A DNA stretch of 64,000 bases from JASGTU01 sp963821815 (GTDB lineage: Bacteria > Chloroflexota > Anaerolineae > Caldilineales > Caldilineaceae): NCBI GenBank assembly GCA_963821815.1, contig CAWGFG010000006.1:434001-498000 (forward strand), given 5' to 3'. The position numbers were made by a program, and so were the translations under genes. Shown piece by piece: positions 18,415 to 28,486 of the stretch. The number at the start of each line of letters is the position of its first letter. Within the stretch, counting starts at the first letter, position 1. Below the pieces are notes generated by a model. The model was not told the origin of the DNA, ran no database searches, and worked only from the letters and a program-made list of their open reading frames with translations.

Positions 18415-18822
18415 TTACATTGCACTTGTGATGCGGAGAATGCCGATGGTGAGCAATAGCGCAGCTACGATATTCATCACCAAACCCCAGCGGAATTTGT
18501 CATGCGATTCCGTTTGCCCTGCGACTCGACTGCGTCCGTAGTGAGACGCCGCCGCTGCGAGGATCATGGTGAGAGGGTGTTCCCAGGCTGCGACTGGATT
18601 GAAGCCTTTCCATTGCTGCATTGTGATCCAAAGAATCAGACCGAGCAGCACCTGAATGTCAAATACAACAGGCGTAAATCGACTCAGTCGGTTATCCCAT
18701 TCTGTCCAGTCACTTCCTCGGAAGTATCCGTAAACATAGCGGACGATCAATATGGCCAGCACAAGGATGACGATATAGCGCCATCCTGAATGCGCTTCCA
18801 AAAGTATATTCTGCATCGACAC
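18415..18822 (-). CDS. Small four-TM membrane protein of unknown function
   Basis: 135 residues with four hydrophobic helices. Conserved-looking features are the N-terminal EAHSGWRYIV motif, the Asp/Gln in FDIQVLLGLILW, and histidines in AWEHP and ASHYGRS. The histidine positions near helix ends recall small b-type cytochromes, but this is only suggestive and no family name is assigned. The GTG at 18822 is preferred over the ATG at 18816 because AGGAG lies 7 nt upstream of it. It is co-directional with the ABC ATPase gene 9 nt downstream. Confidence 0.7.
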   Translation of the reverse strand: MSMQNILLEAHSGWRYIVILVLAILIVRYVYGYFRGSDWTEWDNRLSRFTPVVFDIQVLLGLILWITMQQWKGFNPVAAWEHPLTMILAAAASHYGRSRVAGQTESHDKFRWGLVMNIVAALLLTIGILRITSAM

Positions 18823-18990
18823 AGTGTCTCTCCTAGCTGTACGGCCTATCAGCAGGCCAGGGTTTCTGAACTGGTCGGCGCTGACCTATAATTTGTCAGT
18901 AGCCACCACCGAAACATGTTACTCCACAGTCATCCTTTCGCCAAGCGGTTTTTCCACACGTGGCCACAGAACACTGAGCTAGCTTCAGGC

Positions 18991-20229
18991 CTAGACCGGC
19001 TCAGGGCGTCGATCTGCAAGCCAGAATCGTGATAGGCAAAAGAGGAGTACGATACCGGAGATCACATAAATGGTGGGCAGCCGGCTGCTGGCAAAGACCG
19101 AGAACGCGATGATAGGCCCAAATGCAGAACCGACATCCGCCAACGTGGCAAAGGCAGAGAGGAAGATATGCGGTCTGGGATAGGCTGTAGCCATAGTGCT
19201 GGCTGTTGCATTGATCACTACGGTAATTGAGCCGTCCAGCAGCAGGATAATGAGGAGCAGTATTACGGCGAGGAATGTAACAGTAGTTACGCTTAGTCCT
19301 ATCAGTGTTAGCAAACTCAGAATGCCTAACGCCAGCAGAGTATTGGATTTTCCAAAGAAATCTGAAAGCGCTCCCACGATGGGTCCGATGACGATGTTGG
19401 TAAGCCAGCGCGTACCATGCAGCAGTCCGGTAAGCGTCGCTACACCGATACCGAAGACGATTGCGGACGAGCCTCCGCCCACGCGGCTGGCGATGAAAAG
19501 GGAGGTTGTGGAGACCACAATGCCGCCCATGAGATAGCTGAAAAAGACGGATATTGTCAGCCACCGGCGAAGCGGCGCGCCAAATGCGGCAATGGCGAAT
19601 TGTCGCCAGTTGTTGACTGTATCTTCTGTCGGCGGGCGTTCGTTGAGGTCGGAAGAATCTGACGAAATGCGTGCAGACTCAGTCTGTGCTCTCTTGGACA
19701 ACGAATCGTTTCGCCACGGCAGTAGGAGCGCTATAGGTATGGCGAGCAGCCCGATACAGAACACGACGTAGACTGCAGCGGAGAAGCCGAAACGATCGTA
19801 GAGAAAGCCGCCTAGCACGACGCCAACTGCGCTGCCCAGTCGAATCACGCCGAGAAGCAGACCGGTCAACCGGCCGCGGACGGAGGGGTTGCCTGTCCAG
19901 GTGGAGACATAGCCGCCTTGTCGCAGACCCGACCAGGCGATACCCCATCCCGTGCGCGCAAGGAGGAACACAAGGAATCCGGCTTTCCAACCGTAGGCGA
20001 ACGTCGTTGCCAACCCGACAATGACAGTTACCATGAACGGTAGGTAGGGGCCATAGCGCTCGAATGCATCGCCAGCCCACCGGTTCGAAAGCAGTCGGAT
20101 GAAGCGGTTTACACTCAGTAGAATGCCAACCTGCTGCAGTGTAATGCCGAGCGCGGACGCCTCCAGAGGGAGGATGCTGTACATGAGCGAGTCGCCCATG
20201 ATGCAAAGCGCAACGACGGAAGCGACCAC
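18991..20229 (-). CDS. Major facilitator superfamily transporter
   Basis: 412 residues with twelve predicted membrane helices in two halves joined by a hydrophilic loop of about 35 residues (around NDSLSKRAQTESARISSD). The MFS loop 2-3 motif appears as NRWAGDAFERYG. Substrate is not predictable; drug or sugar efflux is the usual guess. The only standard start is GTG at 20229, which opens almost immediately into helix 1. The frame upstream is open for 16 more codons without a start, so the true N-terminus could use a non-standard codon. No Shine-Dalgarno is seen. Confidence 0.82.
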   Translation of the reverse strand: MVASVVALCIMGDSLMYSILPLEASALGITLQQVGILLSVNRFIRLLSNRWAGDAFERYGPYLPFMVTVIVGLATTFAYGWKAGFLVFLLARTGWGIAWSGLRQGGYVSTWTGNPSVRGRLTGLLLGVIRLGSAVGVVLGGFLYDRFGFSAAVYVVFCIGLLAIPIALLLPWRNDSLSKRAQTESARISSDSSDLNERPPTEDTVNNWRQFAIAAFGAPLRRWLTISVFFSYLMGGIVVSTTSLFIASRVGGGSSAIVFGIGVATLTGLLHGTRWLTNIVIGPIVGALSDFFGKSNTLLALGILSLLTLIGLSVTTVTFLAVILLLIILLLDGSITVVINATASTMATAYPRPHIFLSAFATLADVGSAFGPIIAFSVFASSRLPTIYVISGIVLLFCLSRFWLADRRPEPV

Positions 20230-20663
20230 AGTTACATATTGTGCTGGTGACCAACTTCTGCGAACGGAAGCGATAGATTAAGCCATCCTGTAGGACTTTG
20301 AGTGGTGAGATTCTAGATACTAGCCTGTTAGCGTCTCATACAAGCTCGAGTGAATTACCCTGCCTGCTTCAATGCGCCAAAGTCATGCGCTTCTGGTCGC
20401 GCACACAACTGGCGTAAGGATTGACGATGCCGATAAGACGAGCGCTTAGGCTTCACGATTTGTTGACGCACTGTTGATGGAAGCCTACATGAACACGGCG
20501 ATTCTAGGTAATTGCGCCTTTACTATTCCGCTGTCTCGTATCACTCGACTGGCACATACGCCTTCGATGTTGAACGCATCAATGGACGCTGATGTGGGAA
20601 CTGGAATAGTCGTGGCAATAAACTCAGGTAGACCAAATTCGCTGCCTCTGGTAAACTCTCTGC
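20230..20663. other. Divergent intergenic region between the MFS gene and the SDR gene
   Basis: About 430 bases in which I see no real gene, RNA or repeat. Open frames reading across the SDR start have no protein-like composition. A TTGACG hexamer at 20463-20468 has no good -10 partner. Confidence 0.35.
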
Positions 20664-21481
20664 ATGTCAAAGAAGGTATTGCATGGAAAGGTAGCGCTTG
20701 TTTCAGGCGCCGGCCGCGGAATAGGCGCGGCGACAGTGCGGTTGCTTGCGGACGCGGGCTGCGCTTTGGCACTGTTGGCGCGTGACGAGTCCTGGCTGGA
20801 AATGGCCGCGACAGAGGCGCGTCGACGAGGCGGCAAAGTCGAACTCTACGCCGTTGATGTGGCCGATGTGGAAGATGTGCGGTCTGCCGTGGAAGCAGCG
20901 GAAGCGGTTTTCGGTAAGATTGACATCGTCGTGAACGCGGTAGGTGCAGTTTTGCCGCTCGACCTTGCGGTCGAAGCCGATGCCGAAGAATGGGCTTATG
21001 CTGTGCATGTGAACATGATAGGCCCTTTCTCCATCTTGAATGCCGTATTGCCGGGTATGATGGAGCGTGGCTACGGCCGTATCGTCAACTTGACCTGTGG
21101 TAGTTCCACGCGAGCAAGTCCTGGAGAGAGCGCCTACCGCAGCGCGAAGGCTGGGTTGGAAACATGGACTGAAATTGTTTCCGCGAGCTGGTCAATACAG
21201 GAATATCTATCACCTGCCTCGATCCCGGACCGGTAGATACCGGTCTGCGTCTGGAAGCCATGGAAACCGCCGACGCAAACGACCTGGAACTGCCAGCCTG
21301 GCATGAAACGCAGACGGCTAGCCCGTTATCGAAGCCAGACGACGCAGCCAGGTTGATCCTGTGGCTCGTCGGTCCTTGGAGCGGCGGTGACTGGAATCCT
21401 CTCTATTCTGCGTTCGACGCTGATTGGACCGCAAAAGTTGACGCAGACTTGACCGACAAGCATTCTAGAAGACCAGTTTGA
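20664..21481 (+). pseudogene. Short-chain dehydrogenase/reductase, frameshifted
   Basis: FabG-like SDR interrupted by a -1 frameshift. The N-terminal frame (from ATG 20664) has the cofactor motif SGAGRGIG, NAVGA in place of NNAG, the catalytic Ser in LTCGSS, and Tyr/Lys in YRSAK. At about 21185 the frame is lost and the product would end after 190 residues with an unrelated tail. The missing C-terminus continues one frame over from about 21185, reading ELVNTGISITCLDPGPVDTG (the SDR PGxxxT motif) and ending at 21481. Adding one G after 21185 restores a normal enzyme of about 272 residues. It could be a recent pseudogene or a sequencing deletion; both halves look under coding constraint, favouring error or very recent loss. 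Confidence 0.85.
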
Positions 21482-21577
21482 TACTATTCGGTTATCGTCT
21501 GCAGAGGAGTTCTGGTAAATCCTTGTACTACAAATCACAAAGAGCCAAAAGCACGAACTAAAGGAGCATAGCAGCAC

Positions 21578-22822
21578 ATGTCGTACGAGAAAATTACAGT
21601 GCCTTCCGAGGGTGAAAAGATCGCGTTGGTGGATGGCAAACTTTCAGTGCCCGACAACCCAATTATCGCGTTTATCGAAGGCGATGGAACCGGCGCCGAC
21701 ATTTGGGCAGCCAGTCAACCGGTTCTGGACGCAGCCGTTGAGAAAGCGTATGGCGGGCAGAAACGTTTTGTCTGGATGGAGGTTTTCGCCGGCGATAAGG
21801 CAAACGACGTTTACAACGAGATCATTTGGCTGCCGGAAGAAACGCTGGACGCCATTGATGAGTATCTTGTCGCCATCAAGGGCCCTCTGACTACGCCAGT
21901 CGGTGGTGGCATTCGCAGCATCAATGTAGCTCTGCGACAGCGTTTGGACCTCTACGCATGTGTGCGCCCCGTACGCTACTTCAACGGTGTCCCAAGCCCG
22001 GTCAAACACCCTGAGCTGGTGGATATGGTGATTTTCCGGGAGAACACAGAGGATATTTACGCGGGCGTGGAATGGGAAGCTTATACGCCTGAGGCGAAGA
22101 AAATCATCGATTTTCTGATCAATGATATGGGCGTTGACAAAATTCGTTTCCCTGAGAGCAGCGGCATCGGAATTAAGCCGGTGAGCGAAGAGGGCACGGC
22201 TCGGCTTGTGCGCGCCGCCATTGAGTACGCCATTGAAAACGGTCGTGATTCGGTCACCCTTGTCCACAAGGGCAACATTATGAAATTCACAGAGGGCGCC
22301 TTCCGAAACTGGGGCTATAAGGTCGCGGCGGAAGAATTTGATGCAACACCGCTTGACGGCGGACCGTGGCTAGTGCTCCCCAATGGAATCGTCGTCAAAG
22401 ACATGATCGCAGACGCCATGCTGCAGCAGATACTAACTCGTCCAGCAGAATATTCTGTGTTAGCGACATTGAACCTGAATGGCGACTATATCAGTGATGC
22501 GCTGGCGGCTCAAGTCGGCGGCATTGGTATTGCGCCAGGCGCAAATATTAATTATGAAACAGGACGTGCTATCTTCGAGGCGACTCACGGCACAGCGCCC
22601 AAATACGCCGGTCAGGACAAGGTGAATCCTTCATCGGTGATCTTAAGCGGCGAAATGATGTTGCGACATCTTGGCTGGAATGAAGCAGCTGATCTTATTG
22701 TCAAGGCTATGGAGAAGACGATTCGGGAAGGTATTGTGACATACGACTTCGCCCGACTCATGGAGAACCCCACCGAAGTCAAGTGCAGTGAATTCGGTCA
22801 ATCATTGGTAGACAACATGTAG
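21578..22822 (+). CDS. icd: Isocitrate dehydrogenase, NADP-dependent type
   Basis: 414 residues, the usual length for E. coli/B. subtilis type Icd. It oxidatively decarboxylates isocitrate to 2-oxoglutarate. Substrate-binding residues appear in PVGGGIRSINVALRQ, including the serine phosphorylated in E. coli Icd, and in VRPVRYFNG. The cofactor motif HGTAPKYAGQDKVNPSS has the Lys-Tyr pair that selects NADP over NAD. An AAAGGAG ribosome site precedes the ATG at 21578. It lies upstream of sdhCAB on the same strand with a hairpin between, so the two are probably separate transcription units of a TCA-cycle cluster. Confidence 0.95.
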   Translation: MSYEKITVPSEGEKIALVDGKLSVPDNPIIAFIEGDGTGADIWAASQPVLDAAVEKAYGGQKRFVWMEVFAGDKANDVYNEIIWLPEETLDAIDEYLVAIKGPLTTPVGGGIRSINVALRQRLDLYACVRPVRYFNGVPSPVKHPELVDMVIFRENTEDIYAGVEWEAYTPEAKKIIDFLINDMGVDKIRFPESSGIGIKPVSEEGTARLVRAAIEYAIENGRDSVTLVHKGNIMKFTEGAFRNWGYKVAAEEFDATPLDGGPWLVLPNGIVVKDMIADAMLQQILTRPAEYSVLATLNLNGDYISDALAAQVGGIGIAPGANINYETGRAIFEATHGTAPKYAGQDKVNPSSVILSGEMMLRHLGWNEAADLIVKAMEKTIREGIVTYDFARLMENPTEVKCSEFGQSLVDNM

Positions 22823-22833
22823 GCGATCAAAAG

Positions 22834-22868
22834 GGACGCCGGCATGCTAGTGTGACTGCCTGGCGTCC
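22834..22868 (+). terminator. Hairpin after icd
   Basis: GGACGCCGGCA (22834-22844) pairs with TGCCTGGCGTCC (22857-22868) with one bulged T. It is GC-rich and stable but has no T-run, so it may act as a rho-independent terminator only weakly. Confidence 0.5.
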
Positions 22869-23108
22869 ACGCCCTCGTCCGCCCAGGCGATTGACTGAGG
22901 TCGCAGGTTGCGCTATTAACTCGCTACTTTGTGAATATGATTTGAATAAGGCACACTAAAGTTATCCAAGCTAAGTGTTCATGCGCTCGGTGCGTTCTAC
23001 TAGTTCTTTCCATGATGGCGATCGACTTTGCCGGTATTGATTGGGAAGTCCGAACAGACCCGTCGACGCGTATCGGTTCGTATTGCAGCTAACGTAGGAG
23101 GATACTCC

Positions 23109-23792
23109 GTGCAAGCGGTGGCAATCTATCGCACAACAGTGGGCAAGAAAGCCATTATGGCCGTAACCGGGGCCATATGGATCGGTTACGTCGTACTTCA
23201 TATGTACGGCAATCTCAAAGCATTTTACGGTCCCGAAGTGTACAATGCCTATGCAGAAGGGCTGCGTACCTTTGGCGGACCCATTCTCGGTCATCTCCAG
23301 TTCCTTTACATTGCACGCATTGTTTTCCTGGTCTCGATTGTGCTGCATGTATGGGCGGCGACCAGGCTTTATCAGCGCGCATATGCTGCTAGACCGACCA
23401 CCTACGCTACGCGGCGAGTCGTGCAGGCGGACTATGCGGCGCGCACCATGCGTGTTGGCGGTCTGCTTATCGCCATTTTCCTGTTATTGCATGTCGCACA
23501 ATTGACCTGGGGTGTTCAAGCGCTGAACGACAACAGCTTCGTCCAGGGAGACCCATATCATAACCTGCTGAATGCCTTCCGTTCACCGTTTATCAGCGGT
23601 CTTTATCTGGCAGCCATGCTGGTATTGGGGTTTCATTTGTTCCATGGCGCTTGGAGTATGTTCCAAACATTGGGTTTGAACAGTCGTCGGTTGGACAAAT
23701 ACATCCTGGTTTTGGCATGGTTTATCGCGATAATCGTACCTGTCGGTTTTGCACTAGTACCCATAGCGATCCAACTTGGCATCGTGCAGTAA
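23109..23792 (+). CDS. sdhC: Succinate dehydrogenase cytochrome b558 subunit
   Basis: 227-residue integral membrane anchor of complex II with five predicted helices, of the B. subtilis/Wolinella di-heme type. Candidate heme-ligand histidines occur in VVLHMYGN, IVLHVWAA, LLLHVAQL and GFHLFHGAW. It binds heme and the quinone and holds SdhAB on the membrane. The start is GTG at 23109 with AGGAGG seven bases upstream; a longer frame from 23028 would add 27 charged residues and lacks a ribosome site. SdhA begins 14 nt downstream. Confidence 0.92.
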   Translation: MQAVAIYRTTVGKKAIMAVTGAIWIGYVVLHMYGNLKAFYGPEVYNAYAEGLRTFGGPILGHLQFLYIARIVFLVSIVLHVWAATRLYQRAYAARPTTYATRRVVQADYAARTMRVGGLLIAIFLLLHVAQLTWGVQALNDNSFVQGDPYHNLLNAFRSPFISGLYLAAMLVLGFHLFHGAWSMFQTLGLNSRRLDKYILVLAWFIAIIVPVGFALVPIAIQLGIVQ

Positions 23793-23805
23793 CCGCGGAG
23801 GAGTA

Positions 23806-25773
23806 ATGATGGCCGAAAGTGATGGTATGCAGAGCACAACTCCGTTCGGTGACGGATTCACGTCAGCGAATTGCATGGGACCGAGCGGCTCAATAGAAGA
23901 TAAATGGATCAGTTGTCAGTTCCATATGAAGATGGTATCGCCAGCCAATCGGCGAAAGTACAAAATCATCGTGGTTGGCACTGGTTTGGCGGGCTCGTCA
24001 GCCGCAGCGAGTCTTGGCGAACTCGGCTATAACGTGGAATGTTTTGCTTATCAGGACAGCCCGCGACACGCCCATAGTGTAGCGGCACAGGGCGGAATTA
24101 ACGCTGCTAAGAACTATCGCAACGACGGTGACAGCGTCTTGCGTCTTTTCTATGACACGGTCAAGGGGGGCGACTTTCGCTCTCGCGAGTCGAACGTATA
24201 TCGACTCGCCGAAGTCAGCAACAATATCATTGACCAGTGCGTCGCACAGGGCGTTCCGTTTGCACGAGAGTACGCGGGAACGCTGGACAACCGCTCATTC
24301 GGCGGCGCACAGGTGTCGCGCACCTTTTACGCACGAGGGCAGACCGGTCAGCAGCTTCTATTGGGCGCCTATCAGGCGCTCGAGCGACAGATTCACGCGG
24401 GAACAGTCACTATGAACAACCGCTCTGAGATGCTTGATCTCGTGGTGGTCGACGGCCGCGCCCGCGGAATTATTGTGCGTGATATGGTGAACGGCGAGAT
24501 TTCCGCGCATGTCGCAGATACGGTTGTCCTGGCAACAGGAGGGTACAGCAATGTGTACTACCTGTCTACCAATGCGAAGGGCTGCAACGCCAGCGCAGTG
24601 TGGCGTGCCTACAAGCGCGGCGCATTCTTTGCCGATCCGTGTTTCGTACAGATTCATCCAACGTGTATTCCGCCTACGGGCGAGCACCAGTCCAAGTTGA
24701 CTCTGATGAGTGAGTCATTGCGCAATGACGGGCGCATCTGGGTGCCGCGCAGGGCAGGTGATGACCGAGCGCCAAACGACATTCCAGAAGAGGAGCGCTG
24801 GTACTACCTGGAGGAGCGCTATCCGGCATTCGGTAACTTCGTGCCGCGCGATATCGCGTCTCGCGCCGCGAAAGCCGTCGTTGATGATGGACACGGCGTC
24901 GGGCCGTTGAAGAACGGCGTCTACCTGGACTTTGCCGATGCCATCGATCGTCTCGGTATCGAGGTTATACGAGACCGCTACGGCAATCTGTTTGACATGT
25001 ATGAGAATATCGCCGGAGAGAATCCATACAAGGTTCCCATGCGCATCTATCCTGCGCTGCACTACTCAATGGGCGGCTTGTGGGTGGATTACAATCTCAT
25101 GAGCACTATCGAGGGACTCTTCGTCATCGGAGAGGCTAACTTCTCTGACCACGGCGCAAACCGACTTGGCGCAAGTGCGCTTATGCAAGGATTGGCCGAT
25201 GGCTACTTTGTGCTGCCCTACACAATGGGTAACTATATAGCGACAATAAAACCGGATGGTCTGGATATAAGCCACCAAGCGTTCACGAGCGCCATCGACG
25301 CTGTCAACCAGCGCGTTGAGAAGCTTATGAGCATCGACGGCGACCGCACGGTCGACGCTTTCCATCGTGAGTTGGGCCGTATCATGTGGGAGTATTGCGG
25401 CATGGAGCGGTCGGCGGAGTCGCTGAAGAAAGCGCTTGAACTTATCCCACCGTTGCGAGAGGACTTCTGGACAAACGTTCGTGTTCCGGGCAGTGCCAAG
25501 GACTTGAACCAGAGCCTGGAGATGGCGGGTCGTGTGGCGGACTTCTTGGAGCTGGCTGAGTTGCTAGTCATAGACGCATTGGACCGCAATGAATCCTGCG
25601 GAGCGCATTTCCGCACAGAATTTCAAACGCCGGAAGGCGAGGCGCTGCGAGACGATGAGAATTACGCTTATGTGGCGGCGTGGGAGTACACTGGCGACGA
25701 AGGCGAACCGGCTTTGCACAAGGAGCAGTTGACGTTTGAGTACGTACCGCTTTCACAGCGGAGTTACAAGTAG
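23806..25773 (+). CDS. sdhA: Succinate dehydrogenase flavoprotein subunit
   Basis: 655-residue catalytic subunit oxidising succinate to fumarate. The FAD dinucleotide-binding motif is VVGTGLAGSSAAASLGELG, the covalent FAD attachment histidine is in RHAHSVAAQGGINAAKN, and the active-site region includes QIHPTCIPPTGEH and the RLGASALMQGLADGY segment with its conserved Arg. The overall form is the B. subtilis/Wolinella type that pairs with a single five-helix cytochrome. The start lies at ATG ATG (23806/23809) behind GGAGGAG. The first 45 residues are an unusual hydrophilic extension before the core. Forms one operon with sdhC and sdhB. Confidence 0.95.
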   Translation: MMAESDGMQSTTPFGDGFTSANCMGPSGSIEDKWISCQFHMKMVSPANRRKYKIIVVGTGLAGSSAAASLGELGYNVECFAYQDSPRHAHSVAAQGGINAAKNYRNDGDSVLRLFYDTVKGGDFRSRESNVYRLAEVSNNIIDQCVAQGVPFAREYAGTLDNRSFGGAQVSRTFYARGQTGQQLLLGAYQALERQIHAGTVTMNNRSEMLDLVVVDGRARGIIVRDMVNGEISAHVADTVVLATGGYSNVYYLSTNAKGCNASAVWRAYKRGAFFADPCFVQIHPTCIPPTGEHQSKLTLMSESLRNDGRIWVPRRAGDDRAPNDIPEEERWYYLEERYPAFGNFVPRDIASRAAKAVVDDGHGVGPLKNGVYLDFADAIDRLGIEVIRDRYGNLFDMYENIAGENPYKVPMRIYPALHYSMGGLWVDYNLMSTIEGLFVIGEANFSDHGANRLGASALMQGLADGYFVLPYTMGNYIATIKPDGLDISHQAFTSAIDAVNQRVEKLMSIDGDRTVDAFHRELGRIMWEYCGMERSAESLKKALELIPPLREDFWTNVRVPGSAKDLNQSLEMAGRVADFLELAELLVIDALDRNESCGAHFRTEFQTPEGEALRDDENYAYVAAWEYTGDEGEPALHKEQLTFEYVPLSQRSYK

Positions 25774-25791
25774 CGGGGGAACAGGCCAGTT

Positions 25792-26553
25792 ATGAAACTG
25801 AAGTTGAAGATTTGGCGACAAGCGCTAGGCGCTGCGGATGGTGAATTCGTCGAATATGATGTGGACGGGGTAAGTCCGGATGAGTCCTTCCTGGAGATGC
25901 TCGACATGTTGAACGAGCGCCTAACCCTCGAAGGAAAGGAACCCGTCGCATTTGATCACGACTGTCGGGAAGGTATTTGCGGTATGTGCGGCATGCTGAT
26001 CAATGGCATTGCACACGGGCCTAAGTCGGGAACGACCACCTGCCAACTGCACATGCGCAACTTCTCTGATGGCGATTCGATCACGGTTGAGCCCTGGCGC
26101 GCCAAGGCATTTCCGCCGCTGAAAGACCTCATTGTCAACCGGTCGGCCCTAGATCGAATCATCCAGGCAGGCGGCTATATCTCGATATCCACCGGCGGTG
26201 CGCCGGAAGCGAATAGTATCCCAATTGCCAAGCAGGAGTCGGATCTGGCCATGGATGCTGCGGCTTGCATTGGCTGCGGAGCCTGTGTCGCAGCATGTCC
26301 GAATGCATCGGCGATGCTCTTCACCGCTGCCAAGGTTTCCCATTTGAACCTACTTCCGCAGGGGCAAATCGAGCGATATGACCGTTCCGTGCTCATGGTG
26401 GACGCCATGGACGAAGAGGGCTTTGGCGGCTGTACGAACATCGGTGAATGCTCGGCGGTCTGCCCCAAGGAAATCGGCATGAACTTCATCGCGAAGATGA
26501 ACCGCGACTACATCGCCGGCAAGTTCCGCTGGGCGGGAATGCGAACAGGGTAA
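25792..26553 (+). CDS. sdhB: Succinate dehydrogenase iron-sulfur subunit
   Basis: 253 residues. The N-terminal 2Fe-2S ferredoxin domain has CREGICGMCG with the fourth cysteine in TTTCQLH. The C-terminal part has CIGCGACVAACPN, then CTNIGECSAVCPKEIG, giving ligands for the 4Fe-4S and 3Fe-4S clusters. It passes electrons from SdhA FADH2 to the quinone site in SdhC. It starts 18 nt after sdhA and ends in a strong terminator. Confidence 0.95.
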   Translation: MKLKLKIWRQALGAADGEFVEYDVDGVSPDESFLEMLDMLNERLTLEGKEPVAFDHDCREGICGMCGMLINGIAHGPKSGTTTCQLHMRNFSDGDSITVEPWRAKAFPPLKDLIVNRSALDRIIQAGGYISISTGGAPEANSIPIAKQESDLAMDAAACIGCGACVAACPNASAMLFTAAKVSHLNLLPQGQIERYDRSVLMVDAMDEEGFGGCTNIGECSAVCPKEIGMNFIAKMNRDYIAGKFRWAGMRTG

Positions 26554-26582
26554 ATCTGTTCGTTCACTTGATACACTACTGA

Positions 26583-26604
26583 AAAGGCGCCATTTGGCGC
26601 CTTT
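26583..26604 (+). terminator. Rho-independent terminator after sdhB
   Basis: AAAGGCGCC (26583-26591), loop ATTT, GGCGCCTTT (26596-26604), followed by CGCTTT. A compact and strong hairpin ending the sdhCAB operon. Confidence 0.85.
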
Positions 26605-26648
26605 CGCTTTCAACTGAGCGTTCTTCTATATGCATATACAAGCTGCAA

Positions 26649-26682
26649 TGACAGACGTCGGAATTTGACCCGACGTCTGTCA
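26649..26682. terminator. Perfect 13-bp hairpin between sdhB and amt
   Basis: TGACAGACGTCGG (26649-26661) pairs with CCGACGTCTGTCA (26670-26682) around an 8-nt loop. It is placed to end amt transcription on the minus strand; only TTGCAGCTT follows there, so the T-run is poor. Confidence 0.6.
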
Positions 26683-26762
26683 TCAATCCAGTGTATCCAG
26701 GAGAATTCTGTACCGCTGTACGATAGAGCACGATCAGAGCATTGCTGTCGTTGCGATGAAGC

Positions 26763-28130
26763 CTAGTCCCCAGCAAGTGGTATAGGCGCCAATCCTTGCT
26801 CGTAGACAGTCATCCCATGTTCGGCGATATCCAGCCCGATTTCCTGCTCTTCGTCTGTAGCTCGCAGGCCCATGGTCTTTTTCAGCAGCCAGAACATGCC
26901 GAAGCCAGTGATCAGGGCCCAGGCCATGATTGCTATAGCGCCGATGAGTTGAATCACAAACTGATTAAAGTTACCGACGATGATGCCGCTAACACCGTAG
27001 CTGCCGTCGGCAAAGATACCAACCATCAGCAGGCCAACGAAGCCCAGGATGCCGTGTACAGTGACAGCGCCTACGGGATCGTCCGCCTTTAGCGTGTTCT
27101 CGACAAAACCTTCGCCCCAGATCATGACCAAGCCGGCAATGACGCCGATGACGACCGCGGCCCACGGAGCCACAAACGCACACGGAGCAGTGATGGCAAC
27201 AAGACCTGCCAATGCGCCATTGCCCGCCGCCACACCGTCCGCCTTGCCGGTGCGAATTAGGCGAGCGTACATAACGGTTGTCGCTCCGGTTGCACCAGCT
27301 AACATAGTGTTCATGGCAATGACCGACATGCGCAGGTCAGTACCGCTGAGCGTGCTGCCGGCATTGAATCCAAACCACCCAAAAAACAAAATCAGCACAC
27401 CGATAATGACGAAGACAACATTCGTCGCTGGGAACTTGTTCGCTGTGCCATCGGCATTGTATTTGCCGATGCGAGGTCCGACCATGATGGCGCCGGCGAG
27501 GCCTACCATGCCGCCGACCATGTGCACGACACCGGAACCGGCAAAGTCCATGAAGCCCAAACTAGATAGCCAACCGCCGCCCCAAACCCAGTGACCGCTA
27601 ATCGGATAGATGACTGCTGAGATCAGGAAGCTGTAGGCTAGGTAGGCGGTAATGCGAGTGCGTTCGGCCATGGCGCCAGAAACGATAGTGGCAGCCGTTG
27701 CTGCAAATACCATCTGGAACAGCCAGTCACGGGCTTGGAAGACATCATAGTAGTCGCCGAGCAGTAAAAAACCATCCGACCCAATGATGCCGCCTAAGTC
27801 TCTGCCATACATAATCGCATAGCCGAAGAAGAAGAAGGCCAGCGCGCCGATGGCAAAGTCCATAAAGTTCTTGGTCAGAACATTCACCATGTTCTTGGCA
27901 CGTGTGAAGCCAGTCTCCACCAATGCAAATCCTGGCTGCATAAAGAAGACCAAGAAGCCTGTCATCAGGATCCAGACAAAATCCAGTGCAATAGCGTTCG
28001 GGTCTTCTGCTGTGGCCATTGTTTCCGCACCATTGGGATCACCAGCGAAGGCGATGGTTGTAAACAACAGGGTAAACGTCAGTGCAAGAAGCATTGTTAT
28101 TGGCAAGCGGCGGCGTAGGTGTGAAAGCAT
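26763..28130 (-). CDS. amt: Ammonium transporter
   Basis: 455-residue Amt/MEP/Rh family channel. A signal peptide (MLSHLRRRLPITMLLALTFTLL to FAGDP) is followed by eleven membrane helices. The pore residues are visible: the Asp-containing DFAGSGVVHMVGG segment and the second pore histidine in VTVHGILGFVG; ERTR and GFNAGS are also family motifs. The ATG at 28130 has AAGGAG nine bases upstream; an in-frame extension to 28382 has no ribosome site. No glnK PII partner is encoded beside it, which is unusual, although the C-terminal tail is present. Confidence 0.93.
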   Translation of the reverse strand: MLSHLRRRLPITMLLALTFTLLFTTIAFAGDPNGAETMATAEDPNAIALDFVWILMTGFLVFFMQPGFALVETGFTRAKNMVNVLTKNFMDFAIGALAFFFFGYAIMYGRDLGGIIGSDGFLLLGDYYDVFQARDWLFQMVFAATAATIVSGAMAERTRITAYLAYSFLISAVIYPISGHWVWGGGWLSSLGFMDFAGSGVVHMVGGMVGLAGAIMVGPRIGKYNADGTANKFPATNVVFVIIGVLILFFGWFGFNAGSTLSGTDLRMSVIAMNTMLAGATGATTVMYARLIRTGKADGVAAGNGALAGLVAITAPCAFVAPWAAVVIGVIAGLVMIWGEGFVENTLKADDPVGAVTVHGILGFVGLLMVGIFADGSYGVSGIIVGNFNQFVIQLIGAIAIMAWALITGFGMFWLLKKTMGLRATDEEQEIGLDIAEHGMTVYEQGLAPIPLAGD

Positions 28131-28486
28131 TCGAGTAACTCCTTCTTCGATACGTACTAGAACAAGAGATTGCGGAAATCGATCCAGTATTGGCAGATGA
28201 GCCATGTTATAGATCAGCGACAGAATACAAATGACGACAGAGAAACCTGGCTCCGTCGCCAACTTGCGATCAGTATAGGTGAACTGACTGGCGGTCACAA
28301 TCGGCGATTTGCACAAAATAGGTAGCTCATCCTGTAGATGATGTGCACTATAAATCCTCTGATTGTGCGAAATCGCTGTCATTAATCAGCATATTGCACA
28401 GGCTGGCTTGCAGCAAGGTGATAAATGAACTCAGTTAAGTCGCTTGCGCTCGACCTAGTAGTTGAGCCGAGGAAGGCGGCCTTCCA

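Noticed and set aside
23028..23108. Extended sdhC start at 23028
   Set aside because: It adds 27 charged residues and has no ribosome site; the GTG at 23109 has AGGAGG at ideal spacing.
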